DNA of 6,942 nucleotides, taken from the NCBI GenBank assembly GCA_002842135.1, contig PHCD01000085.1:1-6942 (forward strand), written 5' to 3'. Source of the DNA: Betaproteobacteria bacterium HGW-Betaproteobacteria-8 (GTDB taxonomy: Bacteria; Pseudomonadota; Gammaproteobacteria; Burkholderiales; Methylophilaceae). A model generated the notes under the pieces. That model was not told the origin of the DNA. It made no database searches and saw only the letters and a program-made list of their open reading frames with translations. Below, piece by piece: positions 4,905-6,942 of this stretch. The first letter of the stretch is position 1, and every line of letters begins with the position of its first letter. The translations under genes were made by a program, and so were the position numbers.

Positions 4905-4911
4905 ATCAATT
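4905..4911. repeat. Right copy of the 7-bp direct repeat, containing the cobD stop codon
   Basis: ATCAATT matches 4762-4768 exactly. Its TCA at 4906-4908 is the TGA stop codon of cobD on the minus strand. Two bases separate it from the right arm of the element. Confidence 0.45.
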
Positions 4912-5895
4912 CTGAAGCGCATCGCGCAATCGATCCCATGCATTTTCCGGCGGCAGGCCGAATCTCAATGCCGGTACATCCGGAAACAGTCGCACCCAGA
5001 TGCCTTGTCTTGCCAAGTGCTGATGCCATGCTGCAGCTTGTGGCATGACTACAAACTGGAATAGCGTAGTGCCGCCTGTCGGTTGCAGGCTGTGTTGGGC
5101 GAGCAGGTCGGCGAGTCGCCGGCTATCGTTAAGTAGCTGTTGTCTGGTGCCTTGTTGCCAAGCCTGGTCTTCGAGTGCCGTTTTGGCTGCATGGCGGCTC
5201 GGGCCGGCGACGGACCACGGGCCGATGATCTCTTGCGCCGCTTGCAGCATGGCTTCTGCCGCCAGCAGAAAGCCGACCCGCGCACCGGCGAGTCCGAAGA
5301 ATTTGCCGAGCGAGCGTAATACGAACAAACCTTCCTGATTGGCATGTTGTGCGATGCTGCCATCCGGAGTGGCATCCATGAAGGCCTCGTCGATGATGAG
5401 CCAGCCGCCGCGCTGTGCCAACTCGGCGTGCCACTCCAATAGTTGCTCTGTTGTAAAACGGGTCCCGGTCGGGTTGTTGGGATTACACAGCAGGAGCACA
5501 TCCGCCTGCTGAAGAATGGCTTGATCCGGGCCGGTATCGAATCGTATTACTTCATGTCCGTGGCGTTGCCAGGCTTTGGCGTGTTCCTGATACATCAGCC
5601 GTGGCATGGCGACTTTTGCCGATTTGTTGAAGCGGCTGCCGGCTCTCAATTGCGGCAATACCTGCAGTGCGGCCTGCGAGCCGGCAGTCGGCAATGCAAA
5701 GCGGCAGCCGTAGTAGGCGCAAGCGGTCTCGACCAGCCCGTCATTTTCCAGCGGTAATCTTTGCCAAGCCTCTGGCGGAATTACTGTAATCGGGTAGCCA
5801 TGCGGGTTGATGCCTGTGGAAAGGTCGAGCCAGTCTCCCAGCGCAATGCCGTATTGCTGCGATGCCGCCGCCAGGTTGCCGCCGTGTTCAAGCAT
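4906..5895 (-). CDS. cobD: Threonine-phosphate decarboxylase (PLP-dependent)
   Basis: A 329-residue fold-type I aminotransferase-like PLP enzyme. CobD (called CobC in Pseudomonas denitrificans) decarboxylates L-threonine O-3-phosphate to (R)-1-aminopropan-2-ol O-2-phosphate, the linker between corrin ring and nucleotide loop. Motifs: MLEHGGNL at the N-terminus, DLSTGINPHGYP (24-35), the substrate/PLP segment LLCNPNNPTGT (135-145), IIDEAFMD (167-174) with the PLP-nitrogen Asp169, and SLGKFFGLAGARVGF (195-209) with Lys198 as the Schiff-base lysine. The C-terminal FVVMPQA...LFPDVPALRFGLP pattern is also typical. Its ATG overlaps the end of cbiB by 8 nt, so the two are translationally coupled and make successive reagents for the same step. 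The stop codon lies inside a 7-bp direct repeat flanking an inverted-repeat element, so the extreme C-terminus may have been altered by an insertion. Confidence 0.95.
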   Translation of the reverse strand: MLEHGGNLAAASQQYGIALGDWLDLSTGINPHGYPITVIPPEAWQRLPLENDGLVETACAYYGCRFALPTAGSQAALQVLPQLRAGSRFNKSAKVAMPRLMYQEHAKAWQRHGHEVIRFDTGPDQAILQQADVLLLCNPNNPTGTRFTTEQLLEWHAELAQRGGWLIIDEAFMDATPDGSIAQHANQEGLFVLRSLGKFFGLAGARVGFLLAAEAMLQAAQEIIGPWSVAGPSRHAAKTALEDQAWQQGTRQQLLNDSRRLADLLAQHSLQPTGGTTLFQFVVMPQAAAWHQHLARQGIWVRLFPDVPALRFGLPPENAWDRLRDALQN

Positions 5896-6823
5896 GATAG
5901 ATGCCGACGATCAGTAAAAATACCGCAAGCCAGAGATAGACGCCATGCCGCACCAGTTTGAGGGCACGTTCGATGTCGCTGGCAAGCGGTTGTTTGTCTG
6001 AACCCAGTTGCGGACGTTGATGCCACTCGCCCTGATAGCGGGCGGCACTGCCCAGTTTGATGTCCAGCGCCCCGGCACCGGCAGCCATGACCGGCCCGGC
6101 GTTGGGGCTATCCCACAGCGGCGCCTGACTGGCCCAGCAGCGTAATGCGGTGCGGGTCTTGCCGAGCAGGGCATAAGTCAGCGCGGTTAGCCTGGCCGGG
6201 ATGTAATTCAACACGTCATCGAGCCGGGCTGCCGTCCAGCCGAAATAGTAAAGACGCGGGGTTTTATAGCCCCACATGGCATCCATGGTGTTCACCAGCC
6301 TGAACAGCAGCGCACCGGTACCGCCCAGCACGAAGAACCAGAACAGCGCGCCAAACACGCCGTCATTGCCGTTTTCCAGCACGGATTCGATGGTGGCGGG
6401 CACCGGTTCGATGGCGGCAGAATCCCGGCTCACCATCCAGGATGCGGCGATCCTGGCCTGCGTGTCGTCATTGTTATCCAGCGCCCGTGTAACGGCACGA
6501 GCATGCTGGTGCAGGCTTTTGTGGCCGAGAGCGAAGTAAAGCAGCAGAATGTTGGCAACGATGCCGAACAGCTGCAGATTGCAGAGCCACCAGGCCAGCA
6601 AAACGAAGGGGCTGAGCAGTAATAGCAAGGCAAGGCTGCCGGTCAGGCGCTGGATTGACTTGGCCTGATGCCGGGCCGGATTCAGCCATGCTTCAAGCCG
6701 GTTCGCCAGCCAGCCGAAGCCGATCAGCGGATGATAACGGCGCGGCTCGCCCAGCACGTAGTCCAGCGCAACGGCGACGAGGGCCATGGCGGGCATTATG
6801 AGATAATCGGGATATGAAAACAT
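5888..6823 (-). CDS. cbiB: Adenosylcobinamide-phosphate synthase
   Basis: A 311-residue polytopic membrane protein (CbiB; CobD in Pseudomonas denitrificans nomenclature) that attaches aminopropanol phosphate to cobyric acid in an amide bond. Motifs: [17 protein letters not shown] (21-37), [18 protein letters not shown] (146-163), [12 protein letters not shown] (175-186), [14 protein letters not shown] (199-212) and [15 protein letters not shown] (239-253). Hydrophobic stretches lie at about 8-24, 62-80, 83-100, 157-175 and 295-309. The ATG at 6823 gives nine extra residues and overlaps the divergent cobQ start by 10 bp. An in-frame ATG at 6796 (residue 10) would start just before the usual family N-terminus and remove the overlap; neither start has a clear ribosome site, so the start is uncertain. 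The stop overlaps cobD by 8 nt. Confidence 0.95.
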   Translation of the reverse strand: MFSYPDYLIMPAMALVAVALDYVLGEPRRYHPLIGFGWLANRLEAWLNPARHQAKSIQRLTGSLALLLLLSPFVLLAWWLCNLQLFGIVANILLLYFALGHKSLHQHARAVTRALDNNDDTQARIAASWMVSRDSAAIEPVPATIESVLENGNDGVFGALFWFFVLGGTGALLFRLVNTMDAMWGYKTPRLYYFGWTAARLDDVLNYIPARLTALTYALLGKTRTALRCWASQAPLWDSPNAGPVMAAGAGALDIKLGSAARYQGEWHQRPQLGSDKQPLASDIERALKLVRHGVYLWLAVFLLIVGIYHA

Positions 6824-6942
6824 TGATGATTCAGGGCACGACTTCGGATGCGGGTAAGAGTACGCTCGTTGCTGGAATATGCCGGGTATTGTACCGCAGG
6901 GGCGTCAAAGTCGCCCCGTTCAAACCGCAGAACATGGCCCTG
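6814..6942 (+). CDS. cobQ: Cobyric acid synthase, N-terminal fragment
   Basis: The first 43 codons are visible; the gene continues past the right edge. CobQ/CbiP uses glutamine and ATP to amidate the side chains b, d, e and g of adenosylcobyrinic acid a,c-diamide. The start [17 protein letters not shown] contains the P-loop of the dethiobiotin-synthetase-like ATPase domain ([10 protein letters not shown], residues 8-17, Lys15), and [11 protein letters not shown] (33-43) is highly characteristic of this enzyme rather than of CobB/CbiA or BioD. The C-terminal glutaminase domain is outside the window. The ATG at 6814 matches the family start; the ribosome site is weak (CGGGA at 6808-6812). The gene is divergent from cbiB, with nearly touching or overlapping 5' ends, so its promoter must lie within cbiB coding sequence or very close to the ATG. 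Confidence 0.95.
   Translation, partial: MKTLMIQGTTSDAGKSTLVAGICRVLYRRGVKVAPFKPQNMAL

Noticed and set aside
5781..6026. 81-codon minus-strand open frame across the cbiB-cobD junction
   Set aside because: It is out of frame with two well-supported genes and has no family features.

Overview
This window looks like the chromosome of a proteobacterium, most likely a betaproteobacterium of the sulfur- or iron-oxidising, Nitrosomonadales-like kind. That placement is an inference from the style of the proteins and from a Rhd-TusA-DsrE2 sulfur-carrier cluster lying near a B12-assembly cluster. There is no rRNA or other direct phylogenetic marker. All coding regions are compact, and no gene-free stretch exceeds 300 bases.

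Layout. (1) 1-671, minus strand: a sulfur-trafficking operon read in the order rhodanese, tusA, dsrE2-like; the last gene runs off the left edge. (2) 672-911: an AT-rich divergent intergenic region with a 20-bp palindrome over a likely -10 box. (3) 912-1980, plus strand: a RES/Xre (MbcA/ParS-type) toxin-antitoxin module, antitoxin first, with the toxin gene overlapping it by 41 nt. (4) 2071-2249, minus strand: a complete tRNA-Phe(GAA) unit with a strong promoter, encoded CCA and a stem-loop/T-tract terminator. (5) 2341-4749, plus strand: cobT-cobS-cobC, the lower-ligand and nucleotide-loop end of cobalamin synthesis. (6) 4762-4911: a short element bounded by terminal inverted repeats and flanked by a 7-bp direct repeat, between convergent genes. 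(7) 4906-6823, minus strand: cbiB-cobD, overlapping by 8 nt, for the aminopropanol side chain and its attachment. (8) 6814-6942, plus strand: the start of cobQ/cbiP (cobyric acid synthase), truncated by the right edge.

How the genes work together. CobQ/CbiP amidates the corrin ring to cobyric acid. CobD makes (R)-1-aminopropan-2-ol O-phosphate and CbiB attaches it to cobyric acid. CobT activates 5,6-dimethylbenzimidazole to alpha-ribazole phosphate, CobS joins it to adenosylcobinamide-GDP, and CobC removes the phosphate. The cobinamide kinase/guanylyltransferase (CobU/CobP) needed before CobS is not in the window. No cobalamin riboswitch is visible upstream of cobT, cbiB or cobQ.

The least ordinary points are the MITE-like element whose direct repeat contains the cobD stop codon, the RES-Xre module between the sulfur genes and the tRNA, its palindromic operator candidate, an A50-C64 mismatch in the tRNA-Phe T-stem, and the mutually overlapping 5' ends of divergent cbiB and cobQ. 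I found no clearly new biological system; most of the window is recognisable metabolism.
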